Positions 9,257 to 20,114 of a stretch of DNA of 64,000 nt are shown piece after piece. Location: positions 1,364,001-1,428,000 of the forward strand of contig NZ_JAUSRB010000001.1 of NCBI RefSeq assembly GCF_030811595.1, in the 5' to 3' direction. Below the pieces are notes generated by a model. That model worked only from the letters and a program-made list of their open reading frames with translations, did no database searches and was not told the DNA's origin. Source of the stretch: Streptosporangium brasiliense (GTDB taxonomy: Bacteria > Actinomycetota > Actinomycetes > Streptosporangiales > Streptosporangiaceae). Position 1 is the first letter of the stretch. The number at the start of each line of letters is the position of its first letter. A program made the translations under genes and the position numbers.

Positions 9257-10192
9257 TCAGGCGCCGATCGACCCGGACCCGAGCGGCTCGACGGGCCCGC
9301 CGGACCCGGCAGGCCCGACGGCCTCGGCCGCGTCCAGGACCCCGGCGGGCTCGACGGGTCTCGTGGGGCCGGTGGGCCTCGTGGCTCCGGCCGCGTCCAG
9401 GGCTCCGGCGGGCTCGACGGGTCTCGTGGGGCCGGTGGGCCTCGTGGCTCCGGCCGCGTCCAGGGCTCCGGCGGGCTCGACGGATCTCACGGGTCCGGCG
9501 GGTCCGGTGGCTCCGGCGTGTGTGAGACGCTCGGCGGATTCGGGGCGGGCGCCGTTGAGGTGGGGCGGCAGCCAGCCGTCCCCGGCGACGTAGCGGCGGA
9601 CGACCTTGGCCGGCACGCCGGCGATCACGCTGTGGTCGGGGAACTCGCCGCGCACCACGGCCCCGGCCGCGACCACGCACTGCCTGCCGATCCGGGTGCC
9701 CGGCAGGATGATCGCGCCGGTGCCCAGCCAGGAGCCCGAGCCGATGGCCACGGGGTTGTTGCGCGGCCACTGGCGGCCGATCGGCGTCTCCGGGTCGTCG
9801 TAGACGTGGTTCTGGTCGGTGATGTAGACGTACGGGCCGGTGAACACGTGGTCGCCGATGTCGATCGACTGGTGGCCGACGATGTGGCTGCCCCGGCCGA
9901 TCGAGCAGCTCCCGCCGATCCGCACGATCGAGTCCGGGCCCAGGTCCACCCCGGGACCCATGCCGGCGGAGATGGAGACGCGCTCGCCGACCAGGGTGTG
10001 GTCGCCTATCTCGATCCACGCCTCGCCGAAGATCGCGCCGACCGGGAACGACAGGCAGGCGCCCTCGCCGAGGCGGCGGAAGCGGTAACCGGCCGGACTG
10101 GCCGGGCTCACGGTGCCGGCCGCCCGGATCGCGGCCCAGCCGCGGTGAATGAGGCTGCCGGCGGCACGCCGTATCACGCCACGAATCGACAT
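9257..10192 (-). CDS. Hexapeptide-repeat acyltransferase with repetitive tail
   Basis: Residues about 45-200 form a left-handed beta-helix of the LacA/NodL/maltose-acetyltransferase type, an acyl-CoA-dependent O- or N-acyltransferase fold. Turns include IGRGSHIVGHQSIDIGDHVF and IGSGSWLGTGAIILPGTRIG; the active-site His region is ITDQNHVYDD, and the cap is VIAGVPAKVVRRY. Residues 220-311 are Pro/Ala/Thr/Gly-rich with a 21-residue repeat (EPAGALDAAGATRPTGPT and variants), not part of the fold. No ribosome binding site is evident. TAACTT lies 8 bases before the ATG, so the mRNA may be leaderless. Divergent from pyrG. Confidence 0.8.
   Translation of the reverse strand: MSIRGVIRRAAGSLIHRGWAAIRAAGTVSPASPAGYRFRRLGEGACLSFPVGAIFGEAWIEIGDHTLVGERVSISAGMGPGVDLGPDSIVRIGGSCSIGRGSHIVGHQSIDIGDHVFTGPYVYITDQNHVYDDPETPIGRQWPRNNPVAIGSGSWLGTGAIILPGTRIGRQCVVAAGAVVRGEFPDHSVIAGVPAKVVRRYVAGDGWLPPHLNGARPESAERLTHAGATGPAGPVRSVEPAGALDAAGATRPTGPTRPVEPAGALDAAGATRPTGPTRPVEPAGVLDAAEAVGPAGSGGPVEPLGSGSIGA
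9318..9500. repeat. 63-bp tandem repeat encoding acyltransferase tail
   Basis: Near-identical 63-bp units (GGTCTCGTGGGGCCGGTGGG...GCGTCCAGGGCTCCGGCG) are repeated about three times, the two central ones almost identical. The unit length is a multiple of three, so copy-number change keeps the acyltransferase frame. Confidence 0.8.
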
Positions 10193-10277
10193 AACGGCCT
10201 AAGTTACCGCTTGGTCATTTTTCAGTGGAATACGGGTGGTGGGGTTGTACGGACAGTTCGGGGGAACGGTTTGATAA

Positions 10278-12643
<2,366 letters not shown>

Positions 12644-12655
12644 CAGGAGGACACC

Positions 12656-13582
12656 CTGAGCGAGACGGAGGCCGTCCTCTCCAGCTACCTCTCCCACCTG
12701 GCGCTGGAGAGGGGCCTGGCTGCCAACACACTGGCCTCCTACCGCCGTGACCTCCTGCGGTATGTGGAGCACCTGAAGAACCGTGGCCGCGTCACCTTCG
12801 GTGAGATCGCCGAGGCCGACGTCACGGCCTTCCTGACCGCGCTCAGAGAGGGCGACGAGGAGCACCAGGCCCTCGTCGCCAGCTCGACGGCGCGCGCCGT
12901 CTCCGCGGTCCGCGGCCTGCACCGCTTCGCGCTGCGCGAGGGCGTCTCCGACCACGACCCGGCCCACGGGGTGCGCCCGCCGCGGCAGCTCCGGCGGCTG
13001 CCCAAGGCGATCAGCGTGGACGACGTGGAGCGACTCATCGCCGCCTCTGGCCCGGAGGGCGCGCCGCTCACGATGCGCAACCGGGCGCTGCTGGAGCTGC
13101 TGTACGGCACGGGCGCGCGCATCTCCGAGGCCGTGGGGCTCGCCGTGGACGACGTCGACCTGGGCGCGCAGACCCAGCAGGTGCGCCTGCGCGGCAAGGG
13201 CGGACGCGTCCGCCTGGTGCCCCTGGGCCGCTTCGCCCGGGAGGCGCTGGGCGCCTACCTCACCCGGGCGCGCCCGGGCATCGCCGCCCACGGCAGGGGC
13301 ACCTCGGGGCTCTTCCTCAACGCCAGAGGCGGCCGGCTCACCCGCCAGGGCGCCTGGGAGGTCCTCCAGGCGGCCGCCGAGCGCGGAGGGCTGGCGGGAA
13401 TCTCGCCACATATCTTGCGACATTCGTTCGCAACGCACCTCCTTGACGGGGGTGTGGACGTTAGGGTGGTTCAGGAACTACTCGGCCACGCCTCGGTGAC
13501 CACCACGCAGGTATACACCCTGGTCACGGTCGACAAGCTCCGCGAGGCCTATGCCGCGGCGCACCCGCGCGCGCGGCATTGA
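12656..13582 (+). CDS. xerD: Tyrosine recombinase XerD, CTG start
   Basis: XerD resolves chromosome dimers at dif together with XerC. The frame opens only after the TGA at 12641-12643. The conserved N terminus ([20 protein letters not shown]) therefore requires initiation at CTG 12656, which has AGGAGG at 12645-12650 five bases upstream. No ATG, GTG or TTG is available in frame before it. The 308-residue length is standard. Catalytic residues are visible: Arg in GTGARISE, Lys in [17 protein letters not shown] with His and Arg, GHASVTT and the Tyr nucleophile in TQVYT. parA follows after 99 bases. Confidence 0.93.
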   Translation: MSETEAVLSSYLSHLALERGLAANTLASYRRDLLRYVEHLKNRGRVTFGEIAEADVTAFLTALREGDEEHQALVASSTARAVSAVRGLHRFALREGVSDHDPAHGVRPPRQLRRLPKAISVDDVERLIAASGPEGAPLTMRNRALLELLYGTGARISEAVGLAVDDVDLGAQTQQVRLRGKGGRVRLVPLGRFAREALGAYLTRARPGIAAHGRGTSGLFLNARGGRLTRQGAWEVLQAAAERGGLAGISPHILRHSFATHLLDGGVDVRVVQELLGHASVTTTQVYTLVTVDKLREAYAAAHPRARH

Positions 13583-13681
13583 CCTTGCTTATATCCGGGC
13601 GTGCCGCCTTGCCGCATACGTGTTGACGCCATAGTGTCCGTCCGGACGGTCCGGTTCGAGGCCGTCAGGGAGGTTCGACTG

Positions 13682-14629
13682 GTGACTGTGACCACCGACG
13701 GTTCTGTCCGGGGAACGACCCCCGGAAACCCCGAGAATCCCTGGGGGGACACCAAGACCGCCGGGACCCCTCACACTGGGGGAGTCCTCGGCCCGACCGG
13801 GCGACCCCGTCCGGTCTTTCCCGACCCGCCCCCCCGTACGGTGCACGGGCCGGCGCGTGTCGTGGCCATGGTCAACCAGAAGGGCGGCGTCGGCAAGACG
13901 ACCACCACCATCAACCTGGGCGCGGCGCTGGCCGAGGCCGGGCTCAAGGTGCTGCTGGTCGACTTCGACCCGCAGGGCGCCCTCTCCGTCGGCCTCGGGA
14001 TCAACCCTCACCAGCTCGACCTGACGGTCTACAACCTCCTGATGGAGCGGCAGATCACCGCCAGGGACGTGTTGATGGAGACCGGTGTCGAGGGCATGGA
14101 CCTGCTGCCCAGCAACATCGACCTGTCGGCGGCCGAGGTCCAGCTCGTCACGGAGGTCGCCCGCGAGCAGGTGCTCGGCCGGGTGATCAAGCCCCTCCTG
14201 CCCGAATACGACGTGTGCCTGATCGACTGCCAGCCCTCTCTGGGCCTGCTCACGATCAACGCGCTGGCCTGCGCCCACGGCGTCATGGTGCCGCTGGAGT
14301 GCGAGTTCTTCGCGCTGCGCGGGGTCGCGCTGCTCATGGACACCATCATCAAGGTCCAGCAGCGCATCAACGAGGACCTGGTCATCGAGGGCCTGCTCGC
14401 CACCATGTACGACGCGCGGACCCTGCACGGCCGCGAGGTGCTGGCCCGGGTGGTCGAGGCGTTCGACGACAAGGTCTACCACACAGTGATCAACCGGACG
14501 GTCCGTTTCCCCGACGCCACCGTCGCCGGTGAGCCCATCACCAGCTTCGACTCCTCCTCGCTCGGCGCCAGCGCCTACCGCGAGCTGGCCCGCGAGGTCC
14601 TCACCAGGTGGGCCGCGCTGGAGCGGTGA
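13682..14629 (+). CDS. ParA-family ATPase next to condensin genes
   Basis: I choose GTG 13682, with GGGAGG at 13668-13673, giving 315 residues. After a 55-residue Pro/Gly-rich N terminus comes a deviant Walker A (NQKGGVGKTTT), then LLVDFDPQGALS and CLIDCQPSLGLLT. This is a ParA/Soj-type dimerising ATPase that binds DNA nonspecifically. It is not beside parB. Instead it lies immediately upstream of scpA-scpB, a common actinobacterial order, so a role with SMC-ScpAB in chromosome organisation is likely. Confidence 0.9.
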   Translation: MTVTTDGSVRGTTPGNPENPWGDTKTAGTPHTGGVLGPTGRPRPVFPDPPPRTVHGPARVVAMVNQKGGVGKTTTTINLGAALAEAGLKVLLVDFDPQGALSVGLGINPHQLDLTVYNLLMERQITARDVLMETGVEGMDLLPSNIDLSAAEVQLVTEVAREQVLGRVIKPLLPEYDVCLIDCQPSLGLLTINALACAHGVMVPLECEFFALRGVALLMDTIIKVQQRINEDLVIEGLLATMYDARTLHGREVLARVVEAFDDKVYHTVINRTVRFPDATVAGEPITSFDSSSLGASAYRELAREVLTRWAALER

Positions 14630-14659
14630 TTGCGGTCCCGGGTGCGGGACAATGGTGGG

Positions 14660-15511
14660 ATGACCGAGCAGCCGCAGCCGGCCGACGGCGCCCTCGGGGC
14701 GCAGCCGGCCGACAACACCTTCCGGGTGCACCTGGAGGTCTTCGAGGGCCCCTTCGACCTGCTGCTCGGTCTGATCTCCAAGCACAAGCTCGACATCACC
14801 GAGGTCTCGCTCAGCCGGGTCACCGACGAGTTCATCGCCTACATCCGGGCCCGGGGTCCGGAGTGGGATCTGGAGCAGACCAGCCACTTCCTGCTCGTCG
14901 CCGCGACCCTGCTCGACCTCAAGGCGGCCAGGCTGCTGCCCTCCGGCGAGGTCGACGACGAGGAGGACCTCGCCCTCCTGGAGGCGCGTGACCTGCTGTT
15001 CGCCCGCCTCCTGCAGTACCGGGCCTACAAGGAGGTCGTGAAGGTCTTCTCCGGGCGGATGGCCGAGGAGGCCCTGCGCTACCCGCGGACCGTGCCGATG
15101 GAGGCCCAGTTCGCCGACCTCCTGCCCGAGCTGGTCCTGGGCATCGGCCCCGAGCGCCTGGCCCAGCTCGCCCAGCGGGCCTTCGCGCCCAAGACGCCCC
15201 CGTCGGTCTCCGTCGCCCACATCTACCAACCGCTCGCCAATGTCAGGGATCAGGCGGTTATCCTTGTCGAGCGGCTGCGGCGGGTGCGCCGGGCGACCTT
15301 CCGGGCCCTCACCTCCGACTGCGCCGGCACCTTCGAGGTCGTCGCGCGTTTCCTGGCCGTCCTGGAGCTCTACCGGGAGGCGGCCGTCTCCTTCGACCAG
15401 GTGGAGCCCCTCGGAGAACTGCACGTGACCTGGACCGGGAGCGACGACGGGGACGTCGCCGTGGCCGACGACTACGACGAGAGCACCAAGAGAGAGCCTG
15501 CCCATGACTGA
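14660..15511 (+). CDS. scpA: Segregation and condensation protein A
   Basis: ScpA is the kleisin that bridges SMC heads. The start at ATG 14660 gives 283 residues and the family N terminus after a short Pro/Ala-rich lead (FRVHLEVFEGPFDLLLGLI). GACAAT lies 6 bases upstream and no ribosome binding site is clear, so a leaderless start is possible. A C-terminal winged-helix-like part follows (VILVERLRRVRRATFRALTS). The stop overlaps scpB by 8 bases. Confidence 0.93.
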   Translation: MTEQPQPADGALGAQPADNTFRVHLEVFEGPFDLLLGLISKHKLDITEVSLSRVTDEFIAYIRARGPEWDLEQTSHFLLVAATLLDLKAARLLPSGEVDDEEDLALLEARDLLFARLLQYRAYKEVVKVFSGRMAEEALRYPRTVPMEAQFADLLPELVLGIGPERLAQLAQRAFAPKTPPSVSVAHIYQPLANVRDQAVILVERLRRVRRATFRALTSDCAGTFEVVARFLAVLELYREAAVSFDQVEPLGELHVTWTGSDDGDVAVADDYDESTKREPAHD

Positions 15512-16061
15512 CGTGGTGCCCGAGCCGGACCTGCGCGCCGGGTTGGAGGCCATCCTGCTCGTGGTCGACGAACCGGTCAGCGAGATGACCCTCGCCCAGG
15601 TCCTCGAACGGCCCACCGGCGAGGTCGCCGCCGCACTCCGTGAGCTGTCGGCGGAATACACCGACAGCGGCCGGGGTTTCGATCTGAGAGAGGTCGCGGG
15701 TGGCTGGCGGTTCTACACGCGGGCCGAGTGCGCGGCCCTCGTGGAGCGGTTCGTCCGCGACGGCCAGCAGACGCGGCTCACCCAGGCCGCACTGGAGACC
15801 CTGGCCGTGGTCGCCTACCGGCAGCCGGTCAGCCGGGCCCGGGTGGCGGCCATCCGAGGCGTCAACAGCGACGGTGTCATGCGCACGCTGGTGACGCGGG
15901 GGCTGGTCGAAGAGGCCGGCACCGAACCGGAGAGCCAGGCCGTGCTCTACCGGACAAGTTCGTTCTTCCTGGAACGGATGGGCCTGCGGGATCTCGACGA
16001 GCTCCCCGAACTGGCGCCGTTCCTTCCCGATGACGTGGAAACCCTAGAGGAGCACAAGTAG
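15504..16061 (+). CDS. scpB: Segregation and condensation protein B
   Basis: The 185-residue protein has the two winged-helix domains of ScpB (LEAILLVVDEPVSEMTLAQV; TLAVVAYRQPVSRARVAAIR; GLVEEAGTEPE). It dimerises and binds ScpA in the SMC complex. The start ATG 15504 lies inside scpA, and the stop TAG shares its last base with the GTG of the next gene (TAGTG), so three genes are tightly coupled. Confidence 0.93.
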   Translation: MTDVVPEPDLRAGLEAILLVVDEPVSEMTLAQVLERPTGEVAAALRELSAEYTDSGRGFDLREVAGGWRFYTRAECAALVERFVRDGQQTRLTQAALETLAVVAYRQPVSRARVAAIRGVNSDGVMRTLVTRGLVEEAGTEPESQAVLYRTSSFFLERMGLRDLDELPELAPFLPDDVETLEEHK

Positions 16062-17779
16062 TGAACAGCAGGCGCAGCACCCCGTCCGGTGATGGACGCG
16101 GTCGAGGCCGTGGCGGAGCCCCGCGCGGTGGCGGCCCCCGTGGAGGCGACAACTCCCGGGGCGGCTCCCGCTCCGGCGGATCCCGCGGCGGATCGCAGGG
16201 CGGTTTCCGCTCCGACCCGTCGCGCCGCGATGACCGCGGTGGTTTCCGGGCCGAGCGCGACGGTTCGCGCAGCCGTTACGGCAGGCCCGCCGAGGGTGGT
16301 TCCCGCTCCGACGGCCCGCGCCGCGACGACCGTGGTGGCTTCCGTTCCGACGGTCCGCGCCGTGACGACCGCGGTGGATCGCAGGGCGGTTTCCGTTCGG
16401 ACGGTCCGCGCCGCGATGACCGTGGTGGATCGCAGGGCGGTTTCCGTTCGGACGGTCCGCGCCGCGATGACCGTGGTGGATCGCAGGGCGGTTTCCGTTC
16501 GGACGGTCCGCGCCGCGATGACCGTGGTGGATCGCAGGGCGGTTTCCGCTCCGACCCGTCGCGCCGCGATGACCGCGGTGGTTTCCGGGCCGAGCGCGAC
16601 GGTTCGCGCAGCCGTTACGGCAGGCCCGCCGAGGGTGGTTCCCGCTCCGACGGCCCGCGCCGTGACGACCGCGGTGGATCGCAGGGCGGTTTCCGTTCGG
16701 ACGGTCCGCGCCGCGATGACCGCGGTGGTTTCCGCTCCGACGGTCCGCGCCGTGACGACCGCGGCGGCCAGCGCGGCCGGTCCGGTCCGGACAGTGGCCG
16801 CGGTGAGGCGGCCGGCGGCGGCTCCCGTGGCCGGTACGGCAGGACCGGGCGGCGGGACGAGGTCCAGACGATCGGCGGTAAGCGGGCGGGCTCGTACGGC
16901 GAGCCCCGCGCCGCCGCGGGCCGCGGCCCCGCCAAGGCCGAGCGCAGGCCCGGCGCGATCGAGAACGACCGGTTCAAGACCTCCCGCCAGCCCAAGCGGG
17001 ACTCCGACTTCTACGACCGCGACTACGTCGACGAGCGCGACACCACCGAGGTCCCGGACGGCGTCCGGCTGCAGAAGGTCCTCGCCCAGGCGGGTGTGGC
17101 CAGCCGCAGGGCCTGCGAGGACATGATCGGCGACGGCCGGGTGACGGTCGACGGCCAGGTGGTCCGCCGCTTCGGCGCCCGGGTCGACCCGGCCAAGCAG
17201 GTCATCCACGTGGACGGCAAGCGCCTGCCGACGATGCCCGACCTGGTCTACCTCGCCATCAACAAGCCGATCGGCGTCGTCAGCACCATGTCCGACCCCG
17301 ACGGCCGCCCCTCACTGGCCGACTTCGTGGCCGACCGCACCGAGCGGCTGTTCCACGTGGGCCGTCTTGACACCGAGACCGAGGGTCTCATCCTGCTCAC
17401 CAACGACGGCGAGCTGGCCAACCGGCTCACCCACCCGAGCTACGGCGTGCAGAAGAAATACTGGGCGAAGGTTCCCGGCAAGATCGAGCGGGACCTGGGC
17501 CGGCGCCTGAAGAAGGGCATCGACCTGGAGGACGGCATCGCCAAGGCCGACTCCTTCACCCTGGTCCAGGAGCACGGGCAGCAGGCCCTGGTGGAGATCG
17601 TCCTGCACGAGGGCCGCAAGCACATCGTCCGCCGCATGCTGGAGGAGGTCGGGCACCCGGTCATCGACCTGGCCCGCATCGAGTTCGGCCCGGTCAAGCT
17701 CGGCCGCCTCAAGCCGGGCACGGTCCGCGCGCTGACCCTCAAGGAAGTCGGCGAACTCTACGCCGCCGTCGGCCTGTAA
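16061..17779 (+). CDS. RsuA/RluB-family pseudouridine synthase with long repeat-rich N terminus
   Basis: The 572-residue protein is twice the usual 230-300. Residues 1-270 are low-complexity Arg/Gly/Asp/Ser, built from a 17-residue unit (GGSQGGFRSDGPRRDDR) and variants. A linker leads to an S4 RNA-binding domain at about 335-395 (RLQKVLAQAGVASRRACE) and the catalytic domain with GRLDTETEGLILLTNDGE, whose Asp437 should be the nucleophile. It converts a uridine in rRNA to pseudouridine; position on sequence grounds is RluB-like. The RGG-like tail probably adds RNA binding. GTG start overlaps the scpB stop. Confidence 0.92.
   Translation: MNSRRSTPSGDGRGRGRGGAPRGGGPRGGDNSRGGSRSGGSRGGSQGGFRSDPSRRDDRGGFRAERDGSRSRYGRPAEGGSRSDGPRRDDRGGFRSDGPRRDDRGGSQGGFRSDGPRRDDRGGSQGGFRSDGPRRDDRGGSQGGFRSDGPRRDDRGGSQGGFRSDPSRRDDRGGFRAERDGSRSRYGRPAEGGSRSDGPRRDDRGGSQGGFRSDGPRRDDRGGFRSDGPRRDDRGGQRGRSGPDSGRGEAAGGGSRGRYGRTGRRDEVQTIGGKRAGSYGEPRAAAGRGPAKAERRPGAIENDRFKTSRQPKRDSDFYDRDYVDERDTTEVPDGVRLQKVLAQAGVASRRACEDMIGDGRVTVDGQVVRRFGARVDPAKQVIHVDGKRLPTMPDLVYLAINKPIGVVSTMSDPDGRPSLADFVADRTERLFHVGRLDTETEGLILLTNDGELANRLTHPSYGVQKKYWAKVPGKIERDLGRRLKKGIDLEDGIAKADSFTLVQEHGQQALVEIVLHEGRKHIVRRMLEEVGHPVIDLARIEFGPVKLGRLKPGTVRALTLKEVGELYAAVGL
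16180..16770. repeat. 51-bp tandem repeat and 339-bp segmental repeat inside the pseudouridine synthase gene
   Basis: A 51-bp unit (GGTGGATCGCAGGGCGGTTT...CGCGATGACC) is present in four near-identical consecutive copies at about 16368-16570. A larger block starting with GGTTTCCGCTCCGACCCG at 16202 returns at 16541 (339 bp later, 113 codons), so the array itself was duplicated. All units are in frame. Confidence 0.9.
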
Positions 17780-17804
17780 CCTTCCGTAATACGCACGTCC
17801 AGGA

Positions 17805-17836
17805 CGCGCCGGGCCGCCCGTGGGTGGCCCGGCGCG
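17805..17836. terminator. Strong GC hairpin before aroH
   Basis: CGCGCCGGGCC (17805-17815) pairs perfectly with GGCCCGGCGCG (17826-17836), and the stem can extend inwards by four more pairs. There is no T-run. It sits 26 bases after the pseudouridine synthase stop and 20 bases before the aroH start; it could terminate, attenuate or protect the mRNA. Confidence 0.45.
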
Positions 17837-17856
17837 AACGGTATGGAGGAACGACG

Positions 17857-18216
17857 ATGGTGCGGGCGATCCGCGGCGCGATCCAGGTCGAGGGCAACGA
17901 CCGGGAGGCCATCCTGGCCGGGGTGACCGAGCTGGTCACCGAGGTGATGGGGCGCAACAGGCTCACGACCGACGACGTGATCAGCGTGATCTTCACGGCC
18001 ACGCCCGACCTGACCGCGGAGTTCCCCGCCCTGGCCGCCCGCAAGCTCGGTTTCCACGACGTGCCGCTGATCTGCGCCTCCGAGATCGACGTCCCGGGCG
18101 CGCTGCCCCATGTCGTCCGGCTGATGGCCCACGTGGAGACCGACCGGCCCCGCCAGGAGATCCAGCACGTCTACCTGCGCGGCGCGGTGGCGCTGCGTGT
18201 GGACATCGCCCAGTGA
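17857..18216 (+). CDS. aroH: Chorismate mutase, AroH type
   Basis: The 119-residue protein starts at ATG 17857 with GGAGGA at 17845-17850. It matches the trimeric AroH fold (VRAIRGAIQVEGNDREAIL; TTDDVISVIFTATPDLTAEF; HVYLRGAVALR). The Arg near the start, the Glu-Phe-Pro stretch and YLRGA near the end correspond to the active site that converts chorismate to prephenate. It is followed 44 bases later by the prephenate dehydrogenase gene, the next step to tyrosine. Confidence 0.93.
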   Translation: MVRAIRGAIQVEGNDREAILAGVTELVTEVMGRNRLTTDDVISVIFTATPDLTAEFPALAARKLGFHDVPLICASEIDVPGALPHVVRLMAHVETDRPRQEIQHVYLRGAVALRVDIAQ

Positions 18217-18259
18217 CCCCGTCATGCGTCACCACGCCCGCCGAGCCCAGGGAGCACGC

Positions 18260-19333
18260 GTGAGCGGCCTCGAAAGCGTCCTCGTCGTCGGCACCGGCCT
18301 GATCGGCACCTCGGTCGCCCTGGCCCTGCGCGAGCAGGGGGTCACCGTCTACCTGGCCGACCGCGACGCCGGAGCCGTACGGCTGGCCCGGGAGCTGGGC
18401 GCCGGCACCGAGTGGACCGCCGGGCGCAGCGTGGACCTCGCGGTCATCGCGGTCCCCCCGCACGTGGTCGCCGACCGGCTCGCCGACCTCCAGAAGGCCG
18501 GCGCCGCCCGTTTCTACACCGACGTGGCCAGCGTCAAGGCGCTCCCGCTCCGGCAGGCCGCCGACCTCGGCTGCGATCTGACCACCTACATCGCCGGGCA
18601 CCCGCTGGCCGGCCGGGAGCGCTCGGGGCCCGCCGCGGCCCGGGCCGACCTGTTCCTGGGCCGTCCGTGGGCGCTGTGCCCGACGGAGGAGACCTCGCCC
18701 GACGCGGTGGAGGCCCTGCGCGGGCTGATCAAGCTCTGCGGCGGCGAGGCCGTCGAGGTCGAGGCCGCCGAGCACGACAGGGCCGTCGCGGTCGTCTCGC
18801 ACGCCCCGCACGTGGCCGCCTCCGCGGTGGCCGCCCGGCTCGCCGAGGCGCCGGAGACCGCGCTCGGCCTGGCCGGGCAGGGGGTCCGTGACGTCACGCG
18901 CATCGCGGCCGGCGACCCGGGCCTGTGGACCGGGATCCTGTCGGGCAACGCGCTGCCGGTGGCCGACGTGCTGGAGGCGGTGGCCGCCGACCTGGCGGCC
19001 GCGGCCGCCTCGCTGCGGGCCTCCGCCGACCCGGCGGCCATGGGGCGGGTCACCGAGCTGCTGCACCGCGGCGTCGCGGGCACGGGCCGGATCCCCGGCA
19101 AGCACGGAGGCCCGGCACGCACCTATGCGACCGTCCAGGTCATCATCGGTGACCGTCCGGGCGAGCTGGCCCGGCTGTTCCTGGTGGCCGAGGAGGCGGG
19201 CGTCAACATCGAGGACGTCCGGCTGGAGCACGCCCCCGGGCTGCCGCTGGGCGCCGCCGACCTGTCCGTGCAGCCCGAGGCGGTGGAGACGCTGTCGGAG
19301 GCGCTGCGCGCGCACGGCTGGCAGCTGCCGTAA
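18260..19333 (+). CDS. tyrA: Prephenate dehydrogenase with ACT domain
   Basis: Start GTG 18260 (AGGGAG at 18249-18254) gives 357 residues. The Rossmann motif is VLVVGTGLIGTSVALAL. Catalytic-domain motifs are AGHPLAGRERSG and the helical region around SHAPHVAASAVAA. The last 75 residues (TVQVIIGDRPGELARLFLVA) form an ACT domain, suggesting feedback control by tyrosine. The enzyme oxidatively decarboxylates prephenate to 4-hydroxyphenylpyruvate. ATG 18224 is an alternative start that adds 12 residues. The operon-like order aroH-tyrA-cmk-der is usual for this group. Confidence 0.92.
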   Translation: MSGLESVLVVGTGLIGTSVALALREQGVTVYLADRDAGAVRLARELGAGTEWTAGRSVDLAVIAVPPHVVADRLADLQKAGAARFYTDVASVKALPLRQAADLGCDLTTYIAGHPLAGRERSGPAAARADLFLGRPWALCPTEETSPDAVEALRGLIKLCGGEAVEVEAAEHDRAVAVVSHAPHVAASAVAARLAEAPETALGLAGQGVRDVTRIAAGDPGLWTGILSGNALPVADVLEAVAADLAAAAASLRASADPAAMGRVTELLHRGVAGTGRIPGKHGGPARTYATVQVIIGDRPGELARLFLVAEEAGVNIEDVRLEHAPGLPLGAADLSVQPEAVETLSEALRAHGWQLP

Positions 19334-19340
19334 CGGGTCC

Positions 19341-19371
19341 GTCCCGCGCCCGCTCCGGCGGGAGGCGGGAC
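19341..19371 (+). terminator. GC hairpin after tyrA
   Basis: GTCCCGC (19341-19347) pairs with GCGGGAC (19365-19371), and an inner stem CCCGC/GCGGG adds length. No T-run follows. A candidate terminator or pause between tyrA and cmk. Confidence 0.4.
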
Positions 19372-19457
19372 GCTCAGGGGCGATCGATGCGTGCTTCCGT
19401 CCCCGCTCCCGGTAGCCTCGTACGGACAACTGAAGCGGGCTGCAAGGGAGAGGCGTC

Positions 19458-20114
19458 GTGACCGGACTGGTCGTCGCCATGGACGGTCCTTCGGGGTCGG
19501 GCAAGTCGAGCGCGTCGCGCGGGGTCGCGCGGGCGCTGGGGCTGCGTTATCTCGACACCGGAGCGATGTATCGGGCGATCACGTGGTGGATGCTCGAACG
19601 GGGCGTCGATCTCACCGACCCCGGGGCGATCGCGGCCAGGGCCATGGAGCCGGTTCTCTCCATGGGCACCGACCCGGACGCCCCGTCGGTGGCCGTGGAC
19701 GGCGTCGACGCCGCCGTGGCCATCCGCACCTCCGAGGTCACCGCCGCCGTCTCCGCGGTCAGCGCCGTGCCCGAGGTGCGGCGCCGGCTGGTGGCCGAGC
19801 AGCGTGAGGTCATCGGCGCCGGCGACATCGTCGTCGAGGGCCGTGACATCGGCACGGTGGTCACGCCCGACGCCCCGGTCAAGATCTATCTGACCGCGAG
19901 CGCGGACGCCCGGGCGCTGCGCCGTACGGCGGAGCTCACCGGCACCACGGTGGAGGCGCAGAAGGCCGCGATGGCCAGGCGCGACACCCTGGACTCGACG
20001 CGGAAGGCAGACCCGCTCTCGATGGCGGCCGACGCCGTCGAACTGGACACCACGGCGCTGAACCTGGAAGAGGTCATCGCCGTGGTGCTACGTGTGATTA
20101 AGGAAAAGGCGTGA
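19458..20114 (+). CDS. cmk: Cytidylate kinase
   Basis: The 218-residue kinase phosphorylates CMP and dCMP with ATP. Visible motifs are the P-loop [48 protein letters not shown] and the lid region [16 protein letters not shown]. The start is GTG 19458 preceded by AAGGGAGAGG. Its stop overlaps the der start by four bases (GTGA), so the two are co-translated. Confidence 0.95.
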   Translation: MTGLVVAMDGPSGSGKSSASRGVARALGLRYLDTGAMYRAITWWMLERGVDLTDPGAIAARAMEPVLSMGTDPDAPSVAVDGVDAAVAIRTSEVTAAVSAVSAVPEVRRRLVAEQREVIGAGDIVVEGRDIGTVVTPDAPVKIYLTASADARALRRTAELTGTTVEAQKAAMARRDTLDSTRKADPLSMAADAVELDTTALNLEEVIAVVLRVIKEKA

